Below, piece by piece: positions 26,386 to 36,072 of a stretch of 64,000 nt of DNA (position 1 is the stretch's first letter; the number at the start of each line of letters is the position of its first letter). The DNA lies in NCBI RefSeq assembly GCF_000963255.1, contig NZ_JYOV01000022.1:62001-126000 (forward strand), in the 5' to 3' direction. The translations under genes and the position numbers were made by a program. The stretch is from Streptococcus infantis (lineage in GTDB: Bacteria; Bacillota; Bacilli; Lactobacillales; Streptococcaceae). The notes under the pieces are model-generated. The model was given only the letters and a program-made list of their open reading frames with translations. It did no database searches and was not told the origin of the DNA.

Positions 26386-27198
26386 ATGTCAGTGATAAAG
26401 TTAATCATAAGTGATATCGATGGTACCATTTTAGACCAAAATCACCAATTAGACTCTCATTTACTAGAGCTTATGCCACTTTTGAAACAAAGTGAAATTC
26501 CTTTTGTTCTAGCTTCTGCTCGCTCTCCTCTTGGTATAGCTCCAATTTCGAAAGAACTTGGAATCACAGATTTTCCAATTGCAAGTTATAATGGTGCTCT
26601 CATTAGTACAGGAGATAAAATTCTGAGTCAGCATTCTATTAATAAAAAGGAATTACTCTTACTACATGATTTTTTAACAAAAGAATTTCCGACAGTTTCA
26701 ATTAATGTTTATTCTGGAAAAGATTGGTACGTAAATACTTTAGATAAATGGGTAGAAATTGAAGCACAGATTACTGGAGAGAGCCCCAAAGTTACTTCAC
26801 TAGCAGATTTTCTTCAGGAAGAAAAGAATCTTATTCATAAACTTTTACTAATAGATAACGCAGCTACTATCCAGAAACTTAAAGAGACATTAGCAACCAT
26901 GGATTTCCCTCAAACTGACTTTTACCTCTCGAAGGATAACTATCTTGAAGTCACACATAATCAAGTCTCAAAAAAACAAGCTCTGTTAGAATTAGCCAAC
27001 TATTATCAACTATCACTTACTGAAATTATGAGTATTGGAGATAATTATAACGATATTCCAATGATTGAGACCGCTGGACTTGGTGTTGCAATGGGAAACG
27101 CTCCTACAGATGTTAAAGTCTGTGCAAATAAAGTAACAGATTCTAATGATCAAAATGGTGTAAGCAAGGCTATAAAATTGTATGTACTATCGGAATGA
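26386..27198 (+). CDS. HAD-superfamily Cof-type phosphatase
   Basis: 270 residues from the ATG at 26386, preceded by AAGGAG. HAD motif I is SDIDGTILD with nucleophile and acid Asp, motif II is in LASARS, the catalytic Lys lies before the end, and motif IV is GDNYNDIPMI. The large C2-type cap (about 85-190) marks the Cof/YkrA group that dephosphorylates sugar phosphates or related metabolites. It lies 13 bp behind the DeoR gene, which should regulate it. Confidence 0.9.
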   Translation: MSVIKLIISDIDGTILDQNHQLDSHLLELMPLLKQSEIPFVLASARSPLGIAPISKELGITDFPIASYNGALISTGDKILSQHSINKKELLLLHDFLTKEFPTVSINVYSGKDWYVNTLDKWVEIEAQITGESPKVTSLADFLQEEKNLIHKLLLIDNAATIQKLKETLATMDFPQTDFYLSKDNYLEVTHNQVSKKQALLELANYYQLSLTEIMSIGDNYNDIPMIETAGLGVAMGNAPTDVKVCANKVTDSNDQNGVSKAIKLYVLSE

Positions 27199-27212
27199 TC
27201 ACAATTGAATAT

Positions 27213-27241
27213 TTGAAATCCACTTTCAATTAGGGTACAAT
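27213..27241 (+). promoter_or_regulatory. Promoter of the cyclophilin gene
   Basis: TTGAAA (27213-27218), 17 bp spacer, TACAAT (27236-27241), 29 bp before the ATG. Confidence 0.65.
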
Positions 27242-27269
27242 GGTAGAAATGATTTTTGAAAGGATTACC

Positions 27270-28076
27270 ATGAAAAAAATAGCAACACTTCTATTAATCT
27301 CAACTTTTGCCCTTGCTGGATGTAGCAGTATCCAACGTAGTCTCCGAGGGGATGACTATGTAGATTCTAGCTTAGCTGCCGAAGAAAGTTCCAAAGCAGC
27401 TGCCCAATCTGCCAAGGATCTCAAAGACGCCTTGACAAATGAAAATGCTAACTTCCCACAACTCTCTAAGGAAGTTGCTGAAGACGAAGCTGAAGTCATT
27501 CTCCACACCAGTCAAGGAGATATCCGCATCAAACTCTTTCCAAAGCTAGCTCCACTTGCGGTTGAAAATTTCCTAACTCACGCAAAAGAAGGCTACTATA
27601 ATGGCGTTACCTTCCACCGAGTGATCGATGGCTTCATGGTCCAGACTGGTGATCCAAAAGGGGATGGTACTGGTGGGGAATCCATCTGGCATGATAAGGA
27701 CAAGACTAAAGACCAGGGAACTGGTTTCAAGAGCGAAATCTCTCCTTACCTCTATAACATTCGTGGTTCTCTCTCTATGGCCAATACTGGTCAACCAAAT
27801 TCAAATGGTAGCCAGTTCTTCATCAACCAAAATACGACAGATATTTCTGCCAAACTCCCTACAAGTAGCTATCCAAAGAAAATTATCGAAGCCTACAAAG
27901 AAGGTGGAAATCCTAGTCTAGACGGTAAACACCCTGTCTTTGGTCAAGTCATCGACGGTATGGATGTTGTTGACAAGATTGCCAAGGCTGAAAAAGACGA
28001 AAAAGACAAACCAACTACTGCTATCACTATTGACAGCATTGAAATTGTTAAGGACTACGATTTCAGTAAAAAATAG
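27270..28076 (+). CDS. slrA: Cyclophilin-type peptidyl-prolyl isomerase lipoprotein (SlrA-like)
   Basis: 268 residues from the ATG at 27270 with AAAGGA upstream. A lipoprotein signal peptide ends in LAGC, so it is anchored outside the membrane. The cyclophilin domain (about 75-260) contains [15 protein letters not shown] and NGSQFFINQ, the active-site strands. Pneumococcal SlrA of this type folds secreted proteins and contributes to colonisation. The mature N terminus is an Ala/Ser/Lys helix linker. Confidence 0.93.
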   Translation: MKKIATLLLISTFALAGCSSIQRSLRGDDYVDSSLAAEESSKAAAQSAKDLKDALTNENANFPQLSKEVAEDEAEVILHTSQGDIRIKLFPKLAPLAVENFLTHAKEGYYNGVTFHRVIDGFMVQTGDPKGDGTGGESIWHDKDKTKDQGTGFKSEISPYLYNIRGSLSMANTGQPNSNGSQFFINQNTTDISAKLPTSSYPKKIIEAYKEGGNPSLDGKHPVFGQVIDGMDVVDKIAKAEKDEKDKPTTAITIDSIEIVKDYDFSKK

Positions 28077-28104
28077 GATGACCCTAAAATAAGGAGATGT
28101 GAAA

Positions 28105-28344
28105 ATGATTTTATTCTGGGGTTCAAAAGGTTACCAAAAGATCTTAGGACATACTCAAACCACTATCGAGTGTGGTCACTGTAACAATACCGACACTTGG
28201 GAAATTTCAGAAACTGGACGTAAGTTTACCCTTTACTGGATTCCACTCTTTCCTTACGGAAAAACTTATTTCGTTTCTTGCCCGATTTGTCACTACGGTA
28301 AAGAAATCCAAAAATCTGATATTGAAACCTATTTGAATTACTAG
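28105..28344 (+). CDS. Zinc-ribbon protein
   Basis: 79 residues from the ATG at 28105, eight bases after AAGGAG; the GTG at 28099 is too close to the site. Two CxxC pairs (ECGHCNN and SCPICHY) flank a hydrophobic WIPLFPYGKTYFV strand, the pattern of the zinc-ribbon 15 family. Possibly a small RNA- or protein-binding factor. It lies just downstream of the SlrA-like gene and may be co-transcribed. Confidence 0.85.
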   Translation: MILFWGSKGYQKILGHTQTTIECGHCNNTDTWEISETGRKFTLYWIPLFPYGKTYFVSCPICHYGKEIQKSDIETYLNY

Positions 28345-28346
28345 CT

Positions 28347-28377
28347 AAAAAGCCAAGTCACCCAGACTTGGCTTTTT
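28347..28377. terminator. Bidirectional terminator
   Basis: AAAAAGCCAAGTC pairs perfectly with GACTTGGCTTTTT around ACCCA. It serves both the zinc-ribbon gene and the convergent ABC-F gene. Confidence 0.9.
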
Positions 28378-28405
28378 CCTATTCTAGTTTTGCGGGATTC
28401 TCTTT

Positions 28406-29947
28406 TTATGTCAGCTGATTGAAGTCCCAGATTTGGTCCATCCAGCCTTCGTAAAAGTCTGGTTCGTGACAAACCATGAGGATAGAACCCTTGTATTCTT
28501 TCAGAGCACGTTTGAGCTCATCCTTAGCATCCACATCCAAGTGATTGGTTGGCTCGTCAAGAACGAGGACATTATTCTCGCGGTTCATCAAGAGACAGAA
28601 ACGAACCTTGGCTTGTTCACCACCTGATAGAACTTGAATCTGACTTTCGATATGTTTAGTCGTCAGACCACAACGGGCAAGGGCAGCACGAACTTCGGCT
28701 TGGTTAAGTGCAGGAAAGGCATTCCACACTGCTTCTAATGGTGTTTGGCGGTTACCACCTTCCACTTCTTGTTCAAAGTATCCGAGTTCTAGATAATCAC
28801 CACGTTCAACTTCCCCAGCAATAGGAGGAATAATTCCCAAAAGACTCTTCAAGAGGGTTGTTTTCCCGATACCATTGGCACCGATGATAGCAACCTTTTG
28901 ATTGCGCTCAAAGGTAAGATTTAATGGTTTAGTAAGGGGACGATCGTAGCCAATCTGCAAGTCCTTGGCTTGGAAGATAAAGCGTCCAGGTGTACGAGCT
29001 GTTTTGAATTCAAAGGATGGCTTTGGTTTCTCACTTTGAAGTTCGATGATATCCATCTTGTCTAATTTCTTTTGACGAGACATAGCCATGTTACGAGTAG
29101 CAACACGCGCCTTATTACGGGCCACGAAATCCTTGAGGTCCGCAATTTCTTTCTGTTGACGTTCATATGCCGCTTCCAGTTGCGATTTCTTCATGGCATA
29201 GACTTCTTGGAACTGGTAGTAATCGCCTGAATAACGAGTCAACTGCTGATTTTCTACATGATAGACGATATTGATAACGTCGTTGAGGAAAGGAATATCG
29301 TGTGAAATAAGAACAAAGGCATTCTCATAGTTCTGGAGGTAGCGTTTGAGCCAGTCGATATGCTCAGCATCCAAGTAGTTAGTTGGCTCGTCCAGAAGCA
29401 AGATATCTGGCTTTTCAAGCAGGAGTTTTGCCAAAAGTACCTTGGTTCTTTGCCCACCTGACAAGGCTGTTACGTCTGTATCCATTCCAAAGTCCATGAC
29501 ACCAAGGGCACGCGCCACTTCATCGATCTTCGCATCCAAGGTATAGAAATCACGACTTTCCAAACGGTCCTGAAGTTCTCCAACTTCTTCCATCAATGCA
29601 TCAATATCAGCGCCCTCTTCTGCCATTTCCATGTAGAGTTCATTGATACGTGCTTCAGCTTTGAATAATTCGTCAAAAGCTGTTCGGAGAACATCACGCA
29701 CAGTTTGGCCTTCTTTAAGCACCGCATGCTGATCTAGGTAGCCAGCTGTCACATATTTAGACCATTCCACCTTACCTTCATCAGGTAACATTTTACCAGT
29801 CACGATGCTCATAAAGGTTGATTTTCCTTCACCATTGGCACCAACTAAGCCGATATGTTCACCTTTAAGGAGGCGGAAAGATACATCTTCAAAAATCGCA
29901 CGGTCACCAAAACCGTGACTCAAATTTTTAACTTCTAAGATACTCAT
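28406..29947 (-). CDS. ABC-F family ATPase
   Basis: 513 residues with two ABC ATPase domains and no membrane helices. Domain 1: GANGEGKST, LSGGQRTKV, LLLDEPTNYLD. Domain 2: GANGIGKTT, LSGGEQAKV, LVLDEPTNHLD. The linker between them is highly charged and helical. ABC-F proteins act on the ribosome as translation factors or antibiotic-protection proteins; this one lacks obvious markers of the Msr, Vga or Lsa resistance groups and is probably a housekeeping type. Overlaps the VanZ gene by 4 bp. Confidence 0.94.
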   Translation of the reverse strand: MSILEVKNLSHGFGDRAIFEDVSFRLLKGEHIGLVGANGEGKSTFMSIVTGKMLPDEGKVEWSKYVTAGYLDQHAVLKEGQTVRDVLRTAFDELFKAEARINELYMEMAEEGADIDALMEEVGELQDRLESRDFYTLDAKIDEVARALGVMDFGMDTDVTALSGGQRTKVLLAKLLLEKPDILLLDEPTNYLDAEHIDWLKRYLQNYENAFVLISHDIPFLNDVINIVYHVENQQLTRYSGDYYQFQEVYAMKKSQLEAAYERQQKEIADLKDFVARNKARVATRNMAMSRQKKLDKMDIIELQSEKPKPSFEFKTARTPGRFIFQAKDLQIGYDRPLTKPLNLTFERNQKVAIIGANGIGKTTLLKSLLGIIPPIAGEVERGDYLELGYFEQEVEGGNRQTPLEAVWNAFPALNQAEVRAALARCGLTTKHIESQIQVLSGGEQAKVRFCLLMNRENNVLVLDEPTNHLDVDAKDELKRALKEYKGSILMVCHEPDFYEGWMDQIWDFNQLT

Positions 29948-30426
29948 TTTAATTCCTTTGTAAGTTTGTTTACATTTAATTTTCTATAAAGAACCCAAGC
30001 TAGGTAACCACCTAGTGTGTTGGTCCATAAATCATCAATCTCAAAGACCCGATTAAAGTCAAAGAAAAAGTCTAAAACTAGCTGTATACACTCGATTCCC
30101 AAACTCAATAAAAAGCTAAACAAAATCACTTTCTTAGTATTTCTTAGACTAGGAATGAGAAAGAGAAGTTGGAAAATCAGCGGGAAAAGTAAAAGGATAT
30201 TTAGAGCGTTTTGCAAAAATATCCAGAATAGCTGCAGAAGGCTAGTCACTTCACCCAGTTTCCAAAGGGAGTTAAACGGCGTCAAAAGAAAAACCAGGCG
30301 TCCAAAAGTTTGAATACCTGGAGTTTCCACTCCTGTAGGAAGTTGAGGCTGGGGAGTAAAACAAAAACAGACGATACAAAGACTGTATAAAAGCACTCCC
30401 AAGCTTAGTAATGTTTTTCGACTCAT
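29944..30426 (-). CDS. VanZ-like membrane protein
   Basis: 160 residues with about four membrane helices. The VanZ signature is IECIQLVLDFFFDFNRVFEIDDLWTN plus GGYLAW; the first helix carries the usual CFCFTP. VanZ proteins can reduce susceptibility to glycopeptides; the wider family is of unknown function. It overlaps the ABC-F gene by 4 bp and follows rlmN by 1 bp, so rlmN-vanZ-ABC-F probably form one transcript. Confidence 0.9.
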   Translation of the reverse strand: MSRKTLLSLGVLLYSLCIVCFCFTPQPQLPTGVETPGIQTFGRLVFLLTPFNSLWKLGEVTSLLQLFWIFLQNALNILLLFPLIFQLLFLIPSLRNTKKVILFSFLLSLGIECIQLVLDFFFDFNRVFEIDDLWTNTLGGYLAWVLYRKLNVNKLTKELK

Positions 30427-30427
30427 C

Positions 30428-31513
30428 TTATGGATTTACTTCAGCTACTGCTTTTTGGCGATCACGCTTCATGGTATTTGAACGCAATTGTCCACAAGCC
30501 GCATCGATATCTGTACCATGTTCCTGGCGAACGACACAGTTGACACCTTTTTTCTTGAGTGTATCATAGAAAGCCATGACACGTTCTTTAGGGCTTCGGC
30601 TATATTGGTCATGTTCACTAACTGGGTTGTAAGGAATCAAGTTGACATAAGACAATTTCTTGATATTCTTAAGCAATTCTGCCAACTCAAGTGCCTGCTC
30701 TACTCCATCGTTAACTTCATTGAGCATGATATACTCAAACGTCACACGGCGATTGGTAGTTTCGATGTAATACTCGATAGCTGCAAAGAGTTTTTCAATT
30801 GGGAAGGCACGGTTAATCTTCATGATGCTTGAACGAAGTTCATTGTTTGGGGCATGAAGAGAAACAGCAAGGTTGACCTGAACTCCTTCATTAGCAAATT
30901 CACGGATTTTGTGAGCCAAACCAGAAGTTGATACGGTGATATGACGAGCACCGATAGCCATCCCCTTATCATCATTGATGGTACGGATAAAGTTCAAGAC
31001 ATTATTGTAGTTATCAAATGGTTCTCCAATCCCCATTACAACGATATGACTAACACGTTCATCTTGTCCACGTTCGTCAAAATATTTTTGGACTAACATA
31101 ATCTGCGCAACAATTTCACCGTTATTGAGGTCACGTTGCTTCTTGATCAAGCCTGATGCACAGAAGGTACAACCGATATTGCATCCTACCTGAGTCGTTA
31201 CACAGACTGACAAACCGTAGTGTTGACGCATCAGCACTGTCTCAATCAACATCCCATCTGGCAACTCAAAAAGATATTTAACTGTCCCGTCAGCTGACTC
31301 TTGAACGATGCGTTGTTTCAAAGGGTTAACTACAAATTGATCATTGAGTTTGGCAATCAAATCCTTAGATAAGTTGGTCATTTCTTCAAATGATTGGACA
31401 CGTTTACGGTAAAGCCACTCCCAGATTTGATCAGCACGGAATTTCTTTTCTCCTTGCTCCAAGACCCACTCTTGCATGCCTTGACGTGTTAAACTATAAA
31501 TCGACGGTTTCAT
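30428..31513 (-). CDS. rlmN: Dual-specificity RNA methyltransferase RlmN
   Basis: 361-residue radical-SAM enzyme methylating A2503 of 23S rRNA and A37 of some tRNAs. The Fe-S cluster motif is CNIGCTFC, and the N-terminal helical RNA-binding part and the methyl-carrier Cys near the end (AACGQLR) are present. It belongs to the same superfamily as Cfr; the housekeeping context fits RlmN. GGAG precedes the ATG. It lies 16 bp downstream of the YutD-like gene. Confidence 0.95.
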   Translation of the reverse strand: MKPSIYSLTRQGMQEWVLEQGEKKFRADQIWEWLYRKRVQSFEEMTNLSKDLIAKLNDQFVVNPLKQRIVQESADGTVKYLFELPDGMLIETVLMRQHYGLSVCVTTQVGCNIGCTFCASGLIKKQRDLNNGEIVAQIMLVQKYFDERGQDERVSHIVVMGIGEPFDNYNNVLNFIRTINDDKGMAIGARHITVSTSGLAHKIREFANEGVQVNLAVSLHAPNNELRSSIMKINRAFPIEKLFAAIEYYIETTNRRVTFEYIMLNEVNDGVEQALELAELLKNIKKLSYVNLIPYNPVSEHDQYSRSPKERVMAFYDTLKKKGVNCVVRQEHGTDIDAACGQLRSNTMKRDRQKAVAEVNP

Positions 31514-31529
31514 GTTTTCTCCTTATTCT

Positions 31530-32063
31530 CTAATCTTTCTTACGGATGACGAAATGACGTTGCCCCTTGTCTTCTTTCTGAGATTTCTGTTCTTTTGAAC
31601 GGCGTCTATTTTTCTTATCCGTATGATTTTTTTTCTTACTTTGAGAAGTCTTTTTCCCTTTGCGAGAGTCCTTTTCTTCCTCTTTTTTGCGCATCTTTTG
31701 GTCAAATGGTGCTCGTTTAGGAGCTTCATTTTCTAGAACAAAATAGGCACAACCATAGCTACAATACTCTAGTAGGTAGTCTTGCAAGCGACTAATTTTT
31801 TCTAAAGACTCTTCAGCTCGTTCATTCTTATAAAATCCCCGTAAGCGTAACTGCTCATTACTCCAGTCTCCAACAATATAATCAAACTTGGTTAGTACTT
31901 CTGAAAAGCGTTGAGTAAAAGCTGTTGCATCAAAAGCATCCTTGCTATTTTCAACTAGAGTAAAAACAAAATCTTCAGCTTCCACTCTGTTTCCAGTCAG
32001 TTGAAATTCGGGACCAGGGAATTTATTGTAATTATATAATTCGGGTGCAATCTCTTTACGCAT
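31530..32063 (-). CDS. YutD-like protein (DUF1027)
   Basis: 177 residues. The first about 115 residues match the YutD family (FKNERAEES, LEYCSYGCAYFVLEN); the remaining tail is strongly basic and low-complexity (KKKNHTDKKNRRRSKEQ), which suggests nucleic-acid contact. Function is not established. It precedes rlmN in the same operon. Shadow reading in the basic tail on the same strand is not real. Confidence 0.85.
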   Translation of the reverse strand: MRKEIAPELYNYNKFPGPEFQLTGNRVEAEDFVFTLVENSKDAFDATAFTQRFSEVLTKFDYIVGDWSNEQLRLRGFYKNERAEESLEKISRLQDYLLEYCSYGCAYFVLENEAPKRAPFDQKMRKKEEEKDSRKGKKTSQSKKKNHTDKKNRRRSKEQKSQKEDKGQRHFVIRKKD

Positions 32064-32192
32064 AATATTCCTTTTTAACGTTTACTTAGTACTCTATTTT
32101 ACCATATTTTCGCCACATTTTCACCTTTAGTTTTAAAATGAAAAAAGTCTGACGATTTAAGGATTGATTCGTTAAAGATTCTTCCAATTATA

Positions 32193-32222
32193 AAAAGAAA
32201 AAAACTGGGTCTTCCCAGTTTT
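32193..32222 (-). terminator. glpF-like gene terminator
   Basis: AAAACTGGG and CCCAGTTTT pair around TCTT; on the minus strand a T-rich tract follows. Six bases after the stop codon. Confidence 0.85.
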
Positions 32223-32228
32223 GAGTGA

Positions 32229-33098
32229 TTATAGGTAAAGTAATTTGAAGAGTGCTACTGCTGCAATACCAGCTGCAATCGGTGCAACTACTGGTACCCA
32301 AGCATACCACCATTTTGAATCACCCTTGTGTTGACCAAGGATTGATTTTGGAAGGAAGGCATGAAGGAGACGTGGTCCAAAGTCACGAGCTGGGTTCAAA
32401 CCAGGTCCTGTAGGTCCGCCAAGTGAAGTAACCAAGGCCATTACCAAGAAACCAAGAGCCAAGTGACCAACAGCAAGTCCTGAAGCTGTATGAGGCGCTA
32501 CTTGAGCTTTAATTGCCAAATCAGAGAAGTCAACATTTTGACCTGCTTGAGTCGCCATTTGTTTCATGTATTGGAGAACTTCAGCACCAAAAAAGTTCTT
32601 TGTCATACCAAGTGCTGCAAAGAAGAGAACGAATGAACCAACAAACTCGTTGATAAAACCGTTAACTGTTGCTGCAAAGCGTGATTCTTTTGTACCGTTG
32701 TCAATACTTGAAATTGTTGAGAAAGTTCCCAAGATATTGTTTGCTTTTTCAGTTTGCAAGTAGTAAGGACGGTGAGTTGCAACAACCAAGGCTTGTCCGA
32801 AGATTGCTCCCAAGACTTGTGCAACGATGTATGGTGCTACTTGTGCCCAAGGGAAAAGTCCGCTAACTGCTAGACCAAGAGTGAAGGCTGGGTTGATGTG
32901 GTTACCAGAAACATTACCAAACATCAAGGCAGGGATCATAACCCCCATACCGTAACCAACAGCGATAACGAGCCAGCCACTTTGGTGACCTTTCGTACCT
33001 TTAAGTTCAACGTTGGCAACTGCACCATTTCCTAAGATAATCAAGATGGCTGTTCCCAAAAATTCAGTGGCATATTTGACTGCCCATGTGAAATCCAT
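32229..33098 (-). CDS. Aquaglyceroporin (MIP family)
   Basis: 289 residues with six membrane helices and two half-helix NPA loops: SGNHINPAFTLG and GPGLNPARDFGPR. Asp after the second NPAR is typical of glycerol-conducting members. The long loop between helices (about 105-150) is larger than in E. coli GlpF. It should passively take up glycerol or other small polyols. AAGGAG precedes the ATG. Promoter and a possible CcpA site are upstream, suggesting carbon control. It is monocistronic. Confidence 0.93.
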   Translation of the reverse strand: MDFTWAVKYATEFLGTAILIILGNGAVANVELKGTKGHQSGWLVIAVGYGMGVMIPALMFGNVSGNHINPAFTLGLAVSGLFPWAQVAPYIVAQVLGAIFGQALVVATHRPYYLQTEKANNILGTFSTISSIDNGTKESRFAATVNGFINEFVGSFVLFFAALGMTKNFFGAEVLQYMKQMATQAGQNVDFSDLAIKAQVAPHTASGLAVGHLALGFLVMALVTSLGGPTGPGLNPARDFGPRLLHAFLPKSILGQHKGDSKWWYAWVPVVAPIAAGIAAVALFKLLYL

Positions 33099-33134
33099 TG
33101 ATAGATTCTCCTTAATATTTTTTAGACAATCCCT

Positions 33135-33201
33135 ATTCTATCAATTTTTAAGCCTTTTAGCAACAGATTTTCTAAAAGAATCCTGTGGGAAAACGCTTTT
33201 A
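33135..33201 (-). promoter_or_regulatory. glpF promoter with possible cre upstream
   Basis: Minus strand TTGCTA (33158-33163), 17 bp spacer, TAGAAT (33135-33140). Upstream at 33187-33201 is AAAACGCTTTT, matching about 12 of 15 positions of the CcpA cre consensus. Confidence 0.55.
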
Positions 33202-33212
33202 TTTCAAGTCTA

Positions 33213-33246
33213 CAAAAAAGACCTAACAAAGAGAGTTTGTTAAGTC
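33213..33246 (-). terminator. ATP-grasp operon terminator
   Basis: AACAAA and TTTGTT with flanking ACCT/AAGT arms; on the minus strand CTTTTTTG follows. It lies just after the ATP-grasp stop codon. Confidence 0.75.
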
Positions 33247-33256
33247 AAAATTTTAA

Positions 33257-34423
33257 TTATTCTTGACGCTGACCAAAGTCCTTAATCATCTGATCCATTT
33301 CTTCACGACTTGACGTCGTTAGCATATAGAGAAAGTCTCCTTGCAATTCAGCAAAGGCTGCAGGCATGATTTTCTTGACTTTGAACTGGTGACCATATTT
33401 AGCGAGCAAGTCTTCTTCTGAATAAACATAGTTGGCATTGGCACGACGAGATGTTGCCAAACAGTATAGAGGCTCGAATTGAGAAGCTGGGAATGGTTCA
33501 CCCGCAACGATCGCTGCATAGCCCTTGTACAAATCAAAAGAATGGGCATAGTTATAGACATCAATGGTAAAGCCGCCAGCTGGACGGTTATTGTACTCGA
33601 TAGCGATATAGTCATCACCCTCACGGAAGAACTCGATATGGAAGAAACGTTCCTTCATGCCAAATTCCTTGACAATAGCCTCACCATACTTGCGTAATTT
33701 TGGATCCATCTCCTTGAGAACATAATAAGAATTGTCCATCTTATAAATCATGAGATCGAGAGGTGTGTGTGCGTAGTCAAATGTCGTAGAAAAGACGATA
33801 TTCCCATCTCTATCTACCAAACCATCGAAGGTACAGATCTCACTAGAGGTGACAAATTTTTCAAAGAAGTAAACAGTTGAATGGTCCCATTCAGTTTTAA
33901 AGTGATTGACATCATCTGCTGTTTCAAGTTTGAATGTTGCGGCTGCTCCAACTCCATTGTCAGGTTTAGCAATCATGGGAAGGCCGATCTCTTTAACAGC
34001 TTTATCAACATCTGCTTCTGTTTCAATCACCGCACCTGGCACAACTGGAACTCCAGCTTTCTTGAAGAGTTTCTTCATTTCAGACTTGAACTTAGTCTTC
34101 TTGAGGTCTTCTGTTTTAGCACCAAAAACATTAAATTGTTCACGAAGGGCAGCATCCAACTCTAGCCAGTATTCATTGTGTGATTCAATGCGGTCAATTG
34201 GACCATGTTTATAGAAAAGAAAGGCAACTGCACGTTTAACCTCATCGATATTTTCAAGATTATCAACTCGGAAATACTCAGTCAGGCTATTGCGCAATGG
34301 TTCATCTAGTTGTTCGTAGGGTTCTTGCCCAATCCCTAGAACGGTGATTCCTTTATTGGCTAGCTCAATACTAAACTGTTGGAAATTTTGTGGGTAATAG
34401 GGTGAAATTACAAGATAATTCAT
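33257..34423 (-). CDS. ATP-grasp carboxylate ligase of unknown substrate
   Basis: 388 residues with the ATP-grasp arrangement: an N-terminal Rossmann-like part (NYLVISPYYPQNF), KxxxKKLFKKAGVPVVP, the ATP-binding LPMIAKPDNGVGA, the FEKFV/SSEICTFDG lid and the metal-binding IEYNNRPAGG with Glu and Asn. Such enzymes couple a carboxylate to an amine through an acyl phosphate. The closest overall form is the carbamoyl-phosphate-synthase-like group of free ligases; the partner is unknown. It is the last gene of an operon behind two esterases, which suggests a small peptide or conjugate that is built and hydrolysed. Confidence 0.85.
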   Translation of the reverse strand: MNYLVISPYYPQNFQQFSIELANKGITVLGIGQEPYEQLDEPLRNSLTEYFRVDNLENIDEVKRAVAFLFYKHGPIDRIESHNEYWLELDAALREQFNVFGAKTEDLKKTKFKSEMKKLFKKAGVPVVPGAVIETEADVDKAVKEIGLPMIAKPDNGVGAAATFKLETADDVNHFKTEWDHSTVYFFEKFVTSSEICTFDGLVDRDGNIVFSTTFDYAHTPLDLMIYKMDNSYYVLKEMDPKLRKYGEAIVKEFGMKERFFHIEFFREGDDYIAIEYNNRPAGGFTIDVYNYAHSFDLYKGYAAIVAGEPFPASQFEPLYCLATSRRANANYVYSEEDLLAKYGHQFKVKKIMPAAFAELQGDFLYMLTTSSREEMDQMIKDFGQRQE

Positions 34424-34435
34424 AAGCGACTCCTT

Positions 34436-35176
34436 TTATAGACTCATGTGACCGAGGAAATAAGGCATTTGTTTGCGCCACCATTCCCAGTCATGGGCGA
34501 CATCATGTCCCCATTCTGCAAACCAGGCAGGAATTTGTTTTTGGTCGAAGGCTTCTTTGAGCTTGTAGTAAGAAGGAAGGCCATCATGTTCCCAAGCACC
34601 TAGTCCCGTACAAACCACAATTTCAGCTTGACGGTATCGGTCGATAAACCAACCATCATTTTGATTCCAGATATAGTCTACTGGTGAATTTTGATAGATG
34701 GCATCGTCATTGTAATAATCACCGACAAAGAAACGTGCATCGTAGACACCACTAAGAGCAATGACTTTGGTGAAGACATCCGGATGTTGCAAGAAGAAGT
34801 TGAGAGCATGGTAAGCTCCCATAGAGCAACCTGTCGTCATCATGCCATCGAACCAGCCTGTCTTATGCTTGATAAAAGGAATAGCTTCTTCAATAACGTA
34901 TCGCTCATAAGCACGGTGCATTTCAGCTTGGTCATGACCGTTTTTCCATGTCGCAAGCCAGCTCTCGCTATCGACACTTGAAAGTGTAAAGAACTGAACA
35001 CGGCCCTCCTCAATAAAAGATGCACATGCATCAATCATGCCAAAATCATAGTATTCATTGTGGCTACCACCTGAGGACGCAAAGACAACAACTGGGATAC
35101 CTGCGTGTCCGTAACGATTGACGTACATTTCACGATTTAGATGACCACTCCAGTGGCTAAGATGTTCAATATTCAT
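34436..35176 (-). CDS. Esterase-family alpha/beta hydrolase
   Basis: 246-residue putative esterase of the esterase-D/enterochelin-esterase group. The nucleophile elbow is TTGCSMGAYHA (Ser about 118), the acid is probably Asp in the GAWEHDGLPS region, and His is in WGHDVAHDW. No signal peptide, so cytoplasmic. It lies between the second esterase and the ATP-grasp gene with gaps of 12 and 21 bp. Substrate is unknown. Confidence 0.85.
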   Translation of the reverse strand: MNIEHLSHWSGHLNREMYVNRYGHAGIPVVVFASSGGSHNEYYDFGMIDACASFIEEGRVQFFTLSSVDSESWLATWKNGHDQAEMHRAYERYVIEEAIPFIKHKTGWFDGMMTTGCSMGAYHALNFFLQHPDVFTKVIALSGVYDARFFVGDYYNDDAIYQNSPVDYIWNQNDGWFIDRYRQAEIVVCTGLGAWEHDGLPSYYKLKEAFDQKQIPAWFAEWGHDVAHDWEWWRKQMPYFLGHMSL

Positions 35177-35197
35177 ATCCTGTCTCCTTTATACTAT

Positions 35198-36022
35198 TTA
35201 CCAATTTTCTGCAAAAAAACGTAAACAAGCTGGAAGATTTTCTGACCATGGCACTTCATGGTGAATGGCTCCAGCCTGAACCTTGAGTGAGAGATTTTCC
35301 AACTGCACTCCTCCCGCTATCAAATCATGATAATAGCGAAGGGAAGAGTCGATATAGGCCTGCTTAATATTGCCAGCCATGAGGGTCTTGTCTGTATCAT
35401 CAGCTTCTTCCGTTCCAACATATATAAAGATGCGTTGGTCAGGCAAGAGTTTTTTACGCTCGATATAGCGATCAAAGGATTCTTGGTGGAGCCAGTTAGC
35501 TGATGAGAAAACTCCCAAACATCCAATCTGATCTTGATACTCCAAGCCAATAAACTGGGTAATATTGCCACCAAGTGAAGATCCTATCATAGCAGTGTGT
35601 TTACGGTCTGATTTTGTCCGATAGTTTTCATCGATAAAGGGCTTAACCACTTCCATGACAAATTCTGCGTACTCGACTCCCTTACCACCAAATTGTTGGC
35701 CAGGAATATTAGACTCTTGGAATTTCCAAGCTGCATACTCATTCATCCGTCCAAGACCATCATTGTCAATAGCCACAACAATCATACGGCTGATATCTGG
35801 ATTTCGCTTGATAGCAGGAATAATCTTCCAGGAATGTCCAACGTAAGATTCCTTACTATAAAAGACATTTTGTCCATCATGGAAATACACCACAGGATAG
35901 CTTCTATCCGTGTCTTTTTCATAGTTTTTTGGGAGGAGAACACGTACGCGGCGCTCCTTACCCGTGTAGGGAACCACTAATTTATGCTCTCGCATTTTCA
36001 GGTAAAAATATGATTGATTCAT
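35198..36022 (-). CDS. Esterase-family alpha/beta hydrolase
   Basis: 274 residues from the ATG at 36020-36022; an upstream TTG at 36046 is an alternative. Esterase-D-like fold: VYFHDGQN oxyanion strand, nucleophile elbow IGSSLGG, acid region after VGTEEADDTD, and His in AIHHEVPW. It is clearly divergent from its neighbour at 34436, so the pair is not a simple duplication. First gene of the esterase-esterase-ATP-grasp operon. Confidence 0.85.
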   Translation of the reverse strand: MNQSYFYLKMREHKLVVPYTGKERRVRVLLPKNYEKDTDRSYPVVYFHDGQNVFYSKESYVGHSWKIIPAIKRNPDISRMIVVAIDNDGLGRMNEYAAWKFQESNIPGQQFGGKGVEYAEFVMEVVKPFIDENYRTKSDRKHTAMIGSSLGGNITQFIGLEYQDQIGCLGVFSSANWLHQESFDRYIERKKLLPDQRIFIYVGTEEADDTDKTLMAGNIKQAYIDSSLRYYHDLIAGGVQLENLSLKVQAGAIHHEVPWSENLPACLRFFAENW

Positions 36023-36072
36023 TGTCAGAAAACTCTCTATATTCAAAATTTTATCTAATTATATCATAAAAA

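Noticed and set aside
28406-29947. ABC-F gene as an antibiotic-resistance determinant
   Set aside because: Its operon with rlmN and vanZ-like genes is a conserved housekeeping neighbourhood and the interdomain linker shows no feature I can tie to a resistance subfamily.
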